A stretch of 11,617 nt of DNA from Lactifluus volemus (lineage: Eukaryota; Basidiomycota; Agaricomycetes; Russulales; Russulaceae), in contig WTXI01000611.1 of NCBI GenBank assembly GCA_022376515.1, positions 1 through 11,617 on the forward strand, given 5' to 3'. Both the position numbers and the translations under genes were made by a program. The notes below the pieces were generated by a model that saw only the letters and a program-made list of their open reading frames with translations, ran no database searches and was not told the DNA's origin. Shown in pieces: positions 1 through 8,949 of this stretch; the first letter of the stretch is position 1, and each line of letters starts with the position of its first letter.

Positions 1-175
1 ACTCTCTGATCTCTCTCTGATCTCTCTCCCCAATCTCTCTCCCCAATCTCTCTCCCTGATTCCTCCCCAATCTTTCCCCTCTCCCCAATCCATCTCTGAT
101 TTGTCTCCCCGATCCCTCTCTGATTTTTCTTCCCGATCCCTCCCAATCTCTCTCCGATTTGTCTCCCTGATCCTC
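1..175. repeat. Degenerate pyrimidine-rich tandem repeat
   Basis: The first 175 bases are imperfect copies of a unit of about 11-14 bases in which a CT run is followed by CCCCAAT, CTGAT or CCGAT. Copies drift by small indels and single substitutions, and the array ends at about 175 where ordinary mixed sequence begins. It continues off the left edge of the window, so its full length is unknown. It is simple-sequence DNA; no protein or RNA product is suggested. Confidence 0.85.
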
Positions 176-2440
176 TCTGCCACGAAGTTGGTCAATTGAG
201 GGCTGTGATACATAGAAAACGCATGGTGAAAAGAGGGCTGTGATGCATAGGTAGAAACTGTCAATAGACTACCTTTGATACATAAATCTGGATGTACTGG
301 CTGATTTCTAGCTAATTGGCTCATGGCTTGGAGTGCAAGTCGCATGTCATTCTCGTTAAACTGGTTAATGTGTAGACAATCTATTGGTCACAATATCATG
401 CGTTTGTTGTCCATACTGAAATGCTGATCTTTGTCGGCCATCATCTCCATCACGGGGAAATGCCGAGAAGCTTGCCGATTATTATAGATTATCGATCATC
501 AATCGCACAATGCAGACAAAAATTGTTATCTCTGTTGTTCATTATCCTACGATCCGATTGTTGCGATACTTGAAAGGCAATACAGAGGTAGCAGAACACA
601 TCGCGAGACTAGGAACGAAAGACCACAACGACGCAAGAGGACCGTCACCCATCCTCTTTTGAGGACATGACCATTCTCGAGGCAATCATCTACTTCCGTG
701 TCATACATTACAGAACTACTGCGGAGCCATTTCGTGGCCATAGACATGCATATTTCTGTTGGTGTGGTCGGGTAGCCTCTAGAGGAACACAGACCCTTAC
801 TTGTAATGTTTCAATGCCATTAGGCTGTTCTGGTTATAAATGTGTGCAGCATACTTCACAGGAGATGCAAGAGGACACACAGTCGCGAAGGAAGTGCTGT
901 CAGTGCTCAGTAATATTTTTTTTTGGGTTTCAGAACAAGAGTCCCGGGCGCGGGGACACTAGAAGAGCTATAAGCACGTAACTTTGCTGCGGATGTTAGC
1001 AAAACCCATGACGCAAGTGAATGTCGACTGAGCATCTACCGCAGTCGACAACAACCCACAAGTATTGGCAGGATTGAGGAGCAAGTAAAGCCGCGTGTAT
1101 GGACAACGGCACATCGATATAAGATCGAAAGAAGCTAGGGTTACACATTCAGGGGGTGGGCGTGTGACTGACAAGGCAAGGCGAATCACGATGCGCAGTG
1201 CCGCGGGCGCAGTACCTTTCCGCTTATTTAAAGTAGGCCTAGATCCCCCGGATTTAATAATCTCACCCGTGGATGAGGGTGGCATTTCGGATGATCCACC
1301 ATTTGCTGCTGCGGGGGAACGGAATCCGTAAAAGCCCACACAACAACAATTATTTTCGGAAATCACAGAAATCCGGCCAACGCCGAGATTTCGATTTGCA
1401 GAATTGAACAACTGCATGCGCTACCCCGAAGCATGAGCACGGGTAAAAAAAGAGTTAAATGAAAAGCATAGGGGTAAGGGACTTAGTGTGGTCAGGAGGA
1501 GAGAGAGCGTTTAATGAAGTCCAGCCACCAGATAAGTCGACGGAAAACTAGGTTTATCCACGGCTCTCATGGGTATAAGCAAAAGGGTCCTGTGCGGCGG
1601 GGACACACTCGATCGTCATCTACTACATCGAACTAATGGGTTGGTGTCGTCATACCTCCCATAGCCCAAGGTGTTTCAACAATAGCGACTCAGAAACACC
1701 GTCCGCAGATCGGGCGATGCTCTTGGAAACCATTTGAGAATTGAAAACCACGTGGGCCCATAAGGCCAAGACACCTGGCCACGGGAAAAGAAGGGTGCAC
1801 GGACCAGCGACATTTGCAGCATGGACTTTTAAACAGTATGTTGCATGAGATTGGGTTTGACATACAAACAAACTTCGCTCCACGGTTTGAGAGAATAGGA
1901 CTGATAAGGTCATAGTTTTCGATCCATCGATAATCAAGATAATCCCCCTACACATGTACTTCTTTAACCTACGTGGTACACGCGCAGTGCAGAAAAAGTC
2001 TTAAACAGGAGCTTAAAGGTTGGTCAAAGCACACGCTGACGGGTTCGGACCGGGAGAAAGGGTAACGCACTCCCCTAAAGCACGAATGAATAGTGTTGTG
2101 ACCTAGAGCCCGATGCAACGTGTCTGTCGCAGAGAAACAAGACCCCGACCGAAGGAGAATGTTCCACGGATGATTTTAGTATAGGGATTTAAAATCACAT
2201 GTCAGTAGCGACAAGAGCCATGTATTCTTGTAGGCCCACTAGTAGTAATGCCACAACTCGATTGACAAACGGCCACACGAAAGCGAGAGAGGGTGTTGTA
2301 GGAAAGGAGGTGAGGAAGATCACGAGACCTAAAGGTCTAGGTCAATCGGAGTTGACCGGAGATTGATAGAGCCGTAATGGGGGCGCCCGTGTATGTGCCG
2401 TTATGGCTACCATATTTGGTCTGACTAGAGTTAGTCATGT
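176..2440. other. Gene-poor intergenic stretch
   Basis: I see no convincing gene here. Four open frames begin or run through it: 547-747 (-, 66 codons, starts with ATG and has a hydrophobic C-terminal half), 667-981 (+), 968-1417 (-, 149 codons, Cys/Ser-rich, no recognisable motif) and 1650-1955 (-, 101 codons, true ATG start). None has a recognisable domain, a clear neighbour relationship, or good splice signals joining it to another exon. The 1650-1955 frame is the best of them because it starts at ATG and is followed immediately by a GTATGA donor-like site, but support stays weak. The stretch is not visibly repetitive apart from small palindromes near 2325-2357. Confidence 0.5.
2325..2357. 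repeat. Two adjacent short inverted repeats
   Basis: AGACCT-AA-AGGTCT at 2325-2338 is a perfect palindrome with a two-base centre. It is followed directly by GGTCAA-TCGGAG-TTGACC at 2340-2357, with six-base arms and a six-base spacer. They lie about 165-200 bases upstream of the TATA-like box of the large gene. Such paired dyads can be binding sites for dimeric transcription factors, but no specific factor is implied, and six-base arms can arise by chance. Confidence 0.35.
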
Positions 2441-2449
2441 CCAGTTTGG

Positions 2450-2530
2450 CTCTCTCTCTCTCCTCCTCGTTAGTCCTCTACATCCTCTACCTTGACCAGC
2501 CGAACACGACTGACTGACCTATATATCTAT
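2450..2530 (+). promoter_or_regulatory. CT tract and TATA-like box of the J-like gene
   Basis: A (CT)n tract at about 2450-2470 is followed by TATATAT at 2520-2526. CT-rich tracts just upstream of transcription starts are common in filamentous fungal promoters. No ATG occurs on the plus strand between the one at about 2437 and the ATG at 2849. A transcript starting shortly after the TATA-like box would therefore have 2849 as its first AUG. The placement is inferred; no transcript data are available. Confidence 0.45.
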
Positions 2531-2732
2531 ACTCCGACCACCTATTACTTCTCGCTTATTTCACCGGTCTGGCCCCTTCTCGCTTCTCACCGCGTGGGCT
2601 GGCCACGAGGCTGACCATCCCTACAAACAGATCGCGTAACGCCCTTGGTGGTCTCCCACCTGTCACCACCCCCTCCATACGGTGCCCTCGGTCCTCCTTT
2701 GAGCACTCATTTTTCCGTGCACAATCGTGAGC

Positions 2733-2795
2733 GTGAGTCCTCACTTGTCATTTATTCTTGTATATCTCCGATACTGACTTGCCTCAGTCTTTCAG
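2733..2795 (+). other. Probable 5' leader intron
   Basis: A strong donor GTGAGT at 2733 is followed by the branch-point-like TACTGAC at 2772-2778 and a polypyrimidine stretch ending in TTTCAG at 2795. This gives an intron of 63 nt with 18 nt between branch adenosine and acceptor, typical of basidiomycetes. An alternative acceptor (CTCAG, 2787) would give 55 nt, and an alternative donor GTGAGC lies at 2727. No ATG lies upstream in the leader, so the intron would be in the untranslated region of the gene starting at 2849. Confidence 0.5.
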
Positions 2796-2848
2796 AGATT
2801 TGTTATCTACATCCCCCCCCCTCGGCGCTTCGTTGTAGCGCATCCTAA

Positions 2849-3410
2849 ATGTTATCAGTCCCAGCGCCGACACCGCCACCACTTCCACCACCTGTTCGCA
2901 CGATGCTTGTCTCGAGGTTGAGCCCGATGAACAATGGAAGGGTGATTTGCGCAAGCGAATCGAGCAGAGCCTTCGCGGCATGGTAGAAGACGCCCAGAAA
3001 ACGCGTGACGCCATCCTCAATTCCCAACCCCCTGATAGCAGCCGTGACCGTGCTCTACACGAGTATGAGATCAGTATGAATACTTTTCGGAAGATGGCCC
3101 AGGATGAGTTCAATCGCCAGCTGCGCTTGGAGATATCCGAGCGTAAATGGGCTCTCGATATCGTCGACTCAAACTCACCAGATGTCGCTCGCAGCAGCAG
3201 TGGATCCTCGACAACATCCAAAAGACCGAGGATGAACGCACATTTGTCGACAACCCTCACAACGCCCGTCCTCAGCAAGACGGAGATAGTGAGCATGACT
3301 CCGAAGGGTTTGAAGACGATTCCGAAGGGTTTGGAGATGCTGGATCAGACGGCGAGGACGGCGAATCGGGCGAGTTGAGGGAAAGCGATGAGGAAGAGGA
3401 GGATGAAGGG
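2849..3410 (+). other. Segment with three apparent one-base deletions
   Basis: Protein-like sequence changes frame three times, each time as if one base were missing. Break 1 lies between 2849 and about 2905: the AUG frame gives a Pro-rich run ending at a TAG near 2984, while frame 1 reads CLEVEPDEQWKGDLRKRIEQ and stays helical. Break 2 is at about 3187-3194, where ERKWALDIVDSNSPDVAR in frame 1 is followed by QQQWILDNIQKTEDERTF in frame 3. Break 3 is at about 3404-3412, in GATGAAGGGAAGAAG; the acidic frame-3 stretch gives way to EEEDSKPRQSRSPYRPN in frame 2, as if one G of a G-run were lost. A 52-nt GT..AG candidate across break 2 (3143-3194) was tested and leads to the wrong frame. Confidence 0.6.
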
Positions 3411-6400
3411 AAGAAGAGGACTCTAAACCTCGACAGTCACGTTCGCCATACCGTCCGAACGCCCCTCTGACCAACACCCTCCATTCAAAGTCTCCTATGT
3501 CTCGAAGAAATCCGCCTTCACGCCAGCGACAACAATCGAATAGCCAACGCGAACTTGCTGAGGACAACGACGAAGAGGATGTAGATGACTCGCACGGGCA
3601 TTCTTCACTCCGGGGTGGCAGTCAATCGTACGTCACTGGGGCTCCACATCGGCGTCCAAGTGGCTCTCACGCTCCCTCCTGGCGCACACCTCCTCGCTCA
3701 GTAGAGCCTTCCGGCATCTCTCGTACCTTTGCCCACGCCAATGGGCAGTTATATGGCACAAGCCCCGTCCCGTTTCCCCGGCGCGGTAGTGTCAACAGTA
3801 ATGGCTCAACCTCCAGTGGCGCAGGCCTTCATCGCGCGGGGTCGATAAACTCTGACCAATACCGCAGCAGTAGCGTTGCCCCACACACTCCCAGCACAGA
3901 ACGCCCTCCCGCACATAATCGCGAGCGCATGGTGGCAAATATCCCCTCTCGCGAGCGACAAACCTCCGCCTCGGCCAGCCCACATGACAAACCCAGCCCA
4001 CCGAGCCACTCGATCGTATCTCCACGAGCGATCCCTGGCGTACGCCCTCCTTCGCTCGATGACGCGATGCGCTTCCCGATGTCCGCAAGCCCCAGCTCGC
4101 GAGCCATCTATGGCATGCAGCGTTCGCCTGAGGACATGCGGCAGGGCATCGCAATCCCGCGCGGACACGCAAGTCCCGATGAGGTTCCGCGGGTTGCCTC
4201 ATGGGGCTCGAGCCTTCACTCGCGCCGTTCCCTCACCGACTTCAGCAACGCGCACGTACGGCATAATAGCAAGGGTGATTCGAGGTTGTCACCGGTCGGT
4301 GGTGAATACTCGGACGAATCCGACTTTGTCGGGCACCTAGATGATCGCCAGAGTATGCACAGCGTACGTAGCTTGCGAAGCATGCGCAGTATGCGGAGCG
4401 TGGACCTTGAAAATATGTTGAATGAGGCGCGTCGCAAGGAGGAGGACGCGAACCGCAAAGACGAAGAGGCGAACAAAAAGGAGGAGGAGGCACGTCGTCT
4501 TGAGGAGAAGGCACGACAATCTTTGGAGGAAGCCGCTCGTCTCGAGAAAGAGGCGCGTCAGGTGGAAGCTTCTGCCAAGACACGAGAGGCGATCGCACAG
4601 TCGAGGGAGGCCGAGGCCAAGCATAAGGAGGCGGAAGCCAAGAAACGCGAGGCTGACGCACAGAAGCGGGAGGTTGAAGCTCAGCGCAAGGAGGAGGAGG
4701 TGCGACGTAGGGAGCATGAAGCCAAGAGAAAGGAGGAAGATGCTCGGAGAAAGGAGGAAGATGCTCGGCGAAAGGAAGAAGAAGCACAAAGACGAGAGCA
4801 GGACGCACGCCAACGGGAGCAAGACGCTAGACGGAGAGAAGAGGACGCGCGGCGGCAGGAACTGGCCGCCCGTCGCTTCGAGGAAGAAGCAAGGGAGAGA
4901 GAGAGAGAGACCAGGCGCAGAGAAGAGGCTTATGAGCAGACGAGGCAGGAGATTGAGCAGAAGAGGCGGGAGATTGAGCAAAGGGAGAAAGATGTCAAGA
5001 AACGGGAGGAAGAGCTTCTACGCAAGGAAGTGGCAGCCGGTTCGGTCCAAGAGGCAGCACGGCAAACTGAAGAGCAGGCCGCATCTCCAACTGCAGAGAC
5101 CACCCGTCAAGCCGAGGAGGCCACTTATGCAGATGAAGCTAGTCGCGTTGCGGATGAGCTCGTTTGTCAGGCCACAGAGACCGAGAGTGCCAGCGCCAGC
5201 GCCGGACAAGATAAGCAATCAAAGGGTCGAAAGGGATCCAAGGCGAAGCGGCAGAAGGAGAAGGAGAAGGCACTCGAGGAGCAACGCCAGAGAGAACTGG
5301 AGCAGCAGCAGCACCTCGAGGAACGGCGCCTTGAAGAGGAGAGACAGCGCGAAGAAGAGGAAATGCTCAGACTGAAACGAGAGGAACAAATCCGTCTCGA
5401 CGAGGAACTGAGTCGACAAGAACAGGAACGCCTCGATCGTGAAGCTGTCTTCGAACAAGAACGTCTTCAACGGGAAGCCCAGGAAAGAGAGGCGAACCGA
5501 ATTCGGGAGGAGCAACAGCGGGCTGTCGAGGAGGAGCGGCTGAGACACTATGAAGAGCAGCGACGCAAGGTCTCCGACCGCCAGCGCGACGAGTTGCATC
5601 GTCAGCAGCAGCAGCAACAGCAGCAACTTTACGAAGAAAAAGAAAGACAACGCGCTAAGGAAGAACGAGAAAGGGAGTTTCAACGACGGGAGGCACAGTA
5701 CTACCAGCGCACGGTGGAACGCGAGCGCCAGAATAGCATGGGCGCATCCGACGCCTGGTCTGCGCACGCGCACCGCCCCAACCCTCCCGTTGGATCCACC
5801 AGCGATCGAAGCAGTTTCAGTTCCTCCACTGGTTCGACGTTTTCAAGTCGCCCAACTTCGATATCTAGTTCTCATACAACTAGCTCCTCCTTCACGTCCT
5901 CATCAACCCCCCTCTCCTCTACGCCGAGGCCTTCGCCAACGACAGCCAGACCAGCCGCTCCTGGGACATCTCCTCATGCGACCAGAATCGATGAAGCAGA
6001 GTGGGCGCGGCGTGCGGAAGAGCGCGCTAGGCAACAGCAGGAGCAGTTCAAACGGGAGCAGGAGCGGATGGAGAGTGAACGACAGGCCAAGAGCGCAAAG
6101 ATGCTGTCTCGAGAAGAGATAATCAGATTGTTCGAGGCCCACGAGAATAAGTGGAGACAGCTCAAGGATTGCGACAACCTTGGGTGGAATAGCTTTGCGT
6201 GGCCCGTGTTCAAACGTCCGTCCGAGCCGGAGGAGATGACCGCATCAGCGATAGGCGCATATGTACTGTCCAGATATGCGGCTGATGCTTCCTCGAAGAG
6301 CTCCAAGGATCGGATCAAGGATCATATAAAGCGGTGGCACCCTGACAAATTTGAGACACGGATCCTCCCTAGGGTGGTCGAAGAGGAACGCGAAAGGGTG

Positions 6401-6466
6401 AAGGCGGGTGCGGGGTTTGTTGTGCGGGGATTAAACGAGCTGTTGAGCAGAAACTATGACGACTAA
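2849..6466 (+). CDS. Coiled-coil protein with C-terminal J-like (HPD) domain; 5' part frame-broken
   Basis: This is a large intracellular protein of about 1,200 residues. I recognise the architecture but no characterised function; a chaperone-like or scaffold role is inference. The first AUG is at 2849. Reading then passes from frame 2 to frame 1 (open 2839-3378), to frame 3 (3147-3470) and back to frame 2, which is open from 3407 to the TAA at 6464. Counting from the Met at 3497: residues 1-300 are Ser/Pro/Arg-rich and probably disordered; 307-515 and 575-750 are charged coiled coils; 703-710 are eight Gln; 765-825 are Ser/Thr-rich; 830-888 are helical; about 889-989 are the J-like domain. 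That domain carries IKRWHPDKFETRILP, with HPD at 948-950, and ends in a helix before RNYDD. No signal peptide or membrane segment is seen. The J-like domain resembles that of NFKBIL1-type proteins more than classical DnaJ. The reading after 3407 is near certain; the N-terminal joins are inferred. Confidence 0.85.
4422..4890 (+). repeat. Heptad-coding repeat with exact 21-bp tandem copy
   Basis: Within the large gene, residues about 310-470 (numbered from the Met at 3497) form a nearly uninterrupted series of seven-residue units of the type A-R-R-K-E-E-D. At DNA level, 4727-4747 and 4748-4768 are identical 21-base copies, and 4769-4789 is a diverged third copy. Such units predict a long, highly charged single helix or coiled coil. 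The local identity suggests recent duplication or slippage in steps of 21 bases, which preserves the frame. Confidence 0.8.
4895..4910 (+). repeat. (GA)8 microsatellite inside the coding region
   Basis: Eight GA dinucleotides encode alternating Arg and Glu within the coiled coil. Slippage by one GA unit would break the frame, so the length here is presumably constrained by selection. Confidence 0.7.
5603..5626 (+). repeat. CAG/CAA tract encoding eight glutamines
   Basis: Six CAG and two CAA codons encode Gln 703-710 (from the Met at 3497), inside the second coiled coil between a basic DELHR segment and LYEEKERQR. The CAA interruptions lower slippage. Length variation between strains would be expected. 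Confidence 0.8.
6154..6463 (+). other. J-like domain with HPD motif
   Basis: The last 100 or so residues of the large protein contain NKWRQLKDCDNLGW, a FAWPVFKRP segment, a helix AIGAYVLSRYAAD, then DRIKDHIKRWHPDKF and a closing helix. HPD (6338-6346) sits at the end of a basic helix, as between helices II and III of J domains, where it contacts Hsp70. There is no visible glycine/phenylalanine-rich or zinc-finger region of a classical DnaJ protein, so assignment as J-like is by motif and spacing only. Confidence 0.7.
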
Positions 6467-7238
6467 CAGGAGTGAGTACAATTACCTGCGCATGTGGAAT
6501 GTGGACAATAATGGTTTCTGCAGCTATATGCGCAATCTTTCATCAAACAATTACTAAATGTACTTATACCCCCCCACTCACCATGCATATGTACGACTAC
6601 CATCTTTCCTGTTAACAATATTACCGAGTGTTGTCGTTGTGGCGACCTGTATGACTAGGTACTGTGTTGTGTAATTGATCATGGGAGTAGAGAGTAGATG
6701 AGGCGTAGCTACTTTGTACCACACAAAAATCAATTATCGGATTTGTTGTATGACCGCCTCCTTCACTCCTACATTTGACATCTTGTAGTCTCTCTCTTGT
6801 TGGTATTCATGTCAATGAACATAAACCCTCCGTGCTCGGCGCACGTGCGTTTATTGGCGTTTTACAGTTCCCTGGCTTTCTTTCCCCCCGCCTGTCTACA
6901 TTTTCCTCGGAACGACACTCAGGCCGTACCCCTCGCCAATGTAGCATTAGCGCTCACAGAAAAAGGGGAATTGTCATCAACGTGATGATTACGAACTACA
7001 GGGTAATGCAGTGTGTAAAAAAAAAGGTCAGGTTTGTGAGATTGCCCTGTGTCAACCACCCCCGCATATTGATTGTTCGCTTTCAAGACGAGAGGTCATC
7101 TAGGCATGCTGGCAAAAATTTGTCAACTTGAAGTGCCGGAAGGGTCGTCTCGGAATTCCTCCCTCGAACCAGGGGCCTCCCCGCCCCCCAGGGGGTGGAA
7201 AAAGTCATAATCGGGTCAACCGTTTTGCGCCCTGCGAC
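6467..7238. other. 3' flank of the J-like gene and intergenic DNA
   Basis: This is AT-rich sequence directly after the TAA. I found no AATAAA signal; TATGTA/ATGTACTTATA-like elements near 6555-6595 could serve in 3' end formation, as fungal signals are degenerate. Two overlapping open frames (6775-7131 and 6797-6985, plus) have no recognisable content and are treated as chance. 7175-7195 is a C-rich/G-rich stretch. Confidence 0.45.
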
Positions 7239-7702
7239 ATGGCTGTGTTTATCCGTGCGATAATTCTCAGTTCCTTTCTGTTCTTCCCATGACCTGAGGG
7301 ACCCCCCCCCCCCGTGTCCCTCGCAAAAAAATCAATTTCTTATCTGCATACTCGTCTCCAGGCTCGGAGTGGTGCCACCGAACCTACGACCACGGCTATT
7401 GGGCCGAAAGTGGACTGTCTATTCTCCAAGGACTTGGGGCTGCAGAAAGACATTGAATAGTCTACAGGGGATAACTAGGTGGTACTACCAACCGCGGTAA
7501 TTAGAACTGACGATAACACATGACTCGGAGACTACCTGTTCTCGAAGGATTTGTTAGGCTTCTGACGGCGTAGAAAGGTTATCGGAAAGACCACGGTCCA
7601 GAGGCGAATTTCAAGAGTGTGCCAGCAGTGCCTGAGCCACTACTACCAAGTTCACACCGTCCTCGTCGCTCTGCACCTTTCGTTGTTCGGATGAATATTT
7701 GA
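7239..7702 (+). other. Exon-like fragments of a possible small gene or relic
   Basis: Three fragments look protein-like but do not join cleanly. An ATG in good context (gcgacATGG, 7239) begins MAVFIRAIILSSFLFFP, a signal-peptide-like string ending at TGA 7290-7292. After a CTCGTCTCCAG acceptor, 7362-7456 reads SEWCHRTYDHGYWAESG and on to a TGA. After a CTGACGGCGTAG acceptor-like site, 7574-7702 reads YRKDHGPEANFKSVPAVPEP and on to TGA 7700-7702. The branch point of that last acceptor is too close to be ideal, and a 12-base C run at 7302-7313 makes the local frame uncertain. It could be a small secreted protein, a decayed gene, or chance. It would be convergent with the minus-strand gene ending at 7794. 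Confidence 0.2.
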
Positions 7703-7793
7703 TCAGGATATTACGTTTTTTTTTTGTTATGTTTTCCAAACGAACAGTGATCGGAATACACGGGGCTCAACAATGACCAGTTGGTGCATTTTT

Positions 7794-8367
7794 CTAGCTG
7801 TCACAACCAGAGTGATCACCTTCAGTTTGCCTAGCGAACCACTATTTCCACGGTATCCTCCCGGTAAAGTAACAAGTTTGATCAAGCTTACGTTATCAAC
7901 CCAGTCTTCAGCGCGAACTTCCTGTGGATTTCCTCCCAATTCCAAAATGCGTTGGCTACTATATCAATGTTTTGTGTGAAACATCCTTTTTTTTTCACAG
8001 TGTACGGTATCCATCTCAGTAAATCCGGGCACAACCTACCCATCGGAATAAAGTTCAATTCGCCGTGCTTGTTGATTTGTCGTCTAACCCCGACCCCTGA
8101 CCGCCAGGGCATTTCCGCAGGTGGGGTGTGAGAATGGTAATATTGCTGATCCGCCCTCATGCGAAAGTTATCGGCGGCTATAGGGACGTCGAAAACGGGT
8201 ACAAACCCGAAGTGTTGATCAACCTTCGAGGCTACGACAGGGCTAAATAAGGTACCTGTAGGGCTGCTGCTGTACTCTTCCTTTGTGTACAGTACAATTT
8301 GTTTCCTCGGGCCATCATCCGGCACTTGCCGTTGCGGTGAGTGGCGATCCCGTGCTAGACGCGGTAT
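7794..8367 (-). CDS. C-terminal exons of an unrecognised multi-exon gene
   Basis: Three minus-strand exons join in consistent phase. Exon 8367-8006 follows a very good intron end: CTGAC branch point, pyrimidine tract, TTATTACAG. Intron 8005-7959 (47 nt, GTACAC..ATATAG, phase 2) leads to exon 7958-7892. Intron 7891-7842 (50 nt, GTAAGC..AAATAG, phase 0) leads to exon 7841-7794, ending in TAG. The product segment is about 158 residues, including VPVFDVPIAADNFRM, INKHGELNFIPMGRLCPD and LELGGNPQEVRAEDWVDNW. There is no start codon, so this is only the C-terminal part. No membrane segment or catalytic motif is recognised and the family is unknown. Without splicing, the first exon frame would run on to a TAA near 7890; the spliced reading is preferred because intron size, sites and phase all agree. 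Confidence 0.5.
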
Positions 8368-8460
8368 CTGTAATAAGAGGAATACCGGTCAGTGTTTTTT
8401 TTTTCTCTTTTTATTTATGATTCCCTTCGCGCGCCGCAAGCGAAAAAAAAGTTACATTCA

Positions 8461-8740
8461 CTCCGAGGTCGTAGACTTGCTCTTGTCCCTCGACGGTCCT
8501 CATTTTGCTTTTGGGTTACTTTCGCCCCTGAATCTTGCATGCCGGACAAAAATTGCTCCCGAGATTTATGGTAACGTCAACCCATCTGCCTGGTGACCGC
8601 CTACTATACCGTACTAGCATCCTATTGGGAACTCCGAGCTTGAGATTTGTGCCTGATGCTATCACTGGATTTTGACCCTGCCGTCGATACGCAGACAAGT
8701 ACATAAACAAAGTTGAGGGTTGTGCCTTGGGACAGACAGA
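8461..8740 (-). CDS. Candidate internal exon(s) of the minus-strand gene
   Basis: One minus frame is open from 8740 to a TAA at 8518-8516 and reads VIASGTNLKLGVPNRMLVRY and then SPGRWVDVTINLGSNF, which looks like folded protein. Beyond the TAA the same frame reads MRTVEGQEQVYDLG (from 8503), up to donor-like GTGAAT/GTAACT sites that would join in phase 0 to the exon starting at 8367. No clean intron removing the TAA was found. Just upstream, another frame reads LSVPRHNPQLCLCT to RIDGRVKIQ and would join this one if a single base were missing near 8663. The content supports coding; the structure is unresolved, and decay or base-call indels are possible. Confidence 0.3.
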
Positions 8741-8768
8741 TCATCAAAAGGTGACACTATCCATCATC

Positions 8769-8894
8769 ATGTCTGGTGGATCGCTACAGGAGAAAACGTC
8801 AGACATGTCCGGGAATTCGCGACATAATGTCACCGAGTCGGACCGTAGCACTAACTTACCATTGCACACCTTCGAGCGGAAAAAAAAAACTTGA
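8769..8894 (+). other. Short plus-strand open frame opposing the minus-strand model
   Basis: An ATG at 8769 opens 41 codons beginning MSGGSLQEKTSDMSGN, rich in Ser, Asn and Thr, and ending in a lysine run encoded by ten A residues (TGA at 8892-8894). One base more or less in that A run would carry the frame on through LEECWQVGMGRLALQRG to a TGA near 8985, where a good plus-strand acceptor CTCTCTACAG also lies. It overlaps the predicted 76-nt minus-strand intron, so both readings are unlikely to be right. A short plus-strand gene is possible; chance is equally so. Confidence 0.15.
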
Positions 8895-8949
8895 AGAGTG
8901 TTGGCAGGTTGGGATGGGGAGACTGGCCCTGCAGCGGGGACTTACTTAC

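Noticed and set aside
1..175. CRISPR array or telomeric repeat
   Set aside because: Units are short, imperfect and contiguous without unique spacers, and there is no TTAGGG-type motif.
968..1417. 149-codon minus frame and the opposing 78-codon plus frame
   Set aside because: No recognisable motif and no splice-supported extension; both strands look equally open, so chance is the simpler reading.
3143..3194. 52-nt GTAAAT..CGCAG intron that might explain the frame change at about 3190
   Set aside because: Splicing it leads into frame 2, which reaches a TGA soon after, and it would remove well-formed protein sequence; the required frame is 3.
3792..4981. Several long minus-strand and alternative plus-strand open frames inside the large gene
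   Set aside because: They are shadows of the main frame: their composition (Pro/Leu/Arg-rich) mirrors the Glu/Lys/Arg/Ser codons of the real gene, and they share no start, splice or domain evidence.
5219..5773. 184-codon minus frame rich in Leu/Phe that resembles a membrane protein
   Set aside because: It is the antisense of Glu/Lys/Gln codons in the coiled coil; antisense of charged helices regularly gives hydrophobic-looking shadows.
7155..7180. tRNA T-arm-like GGTTCGA on the minus strand
   Set aside because: The flanking bases do not form the five-pair T stem and no acceptor, D or anticodon arms are present.
7302..7313. Run of 12 C residues as a functional element
   Set aside because: One of several homopolymers in the window and most likely simple-sequence DNA; relevant only because its length may be miscalled.
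8390..8460. T-rich/A-rich stretch as a transposon end or poly(A) tail of a retroelement
   Set aside because: No target-site duplication, reverse transcriptase or terminal repeat is nearby; on the minus strand it fits the interior of the intron ending at 8368.
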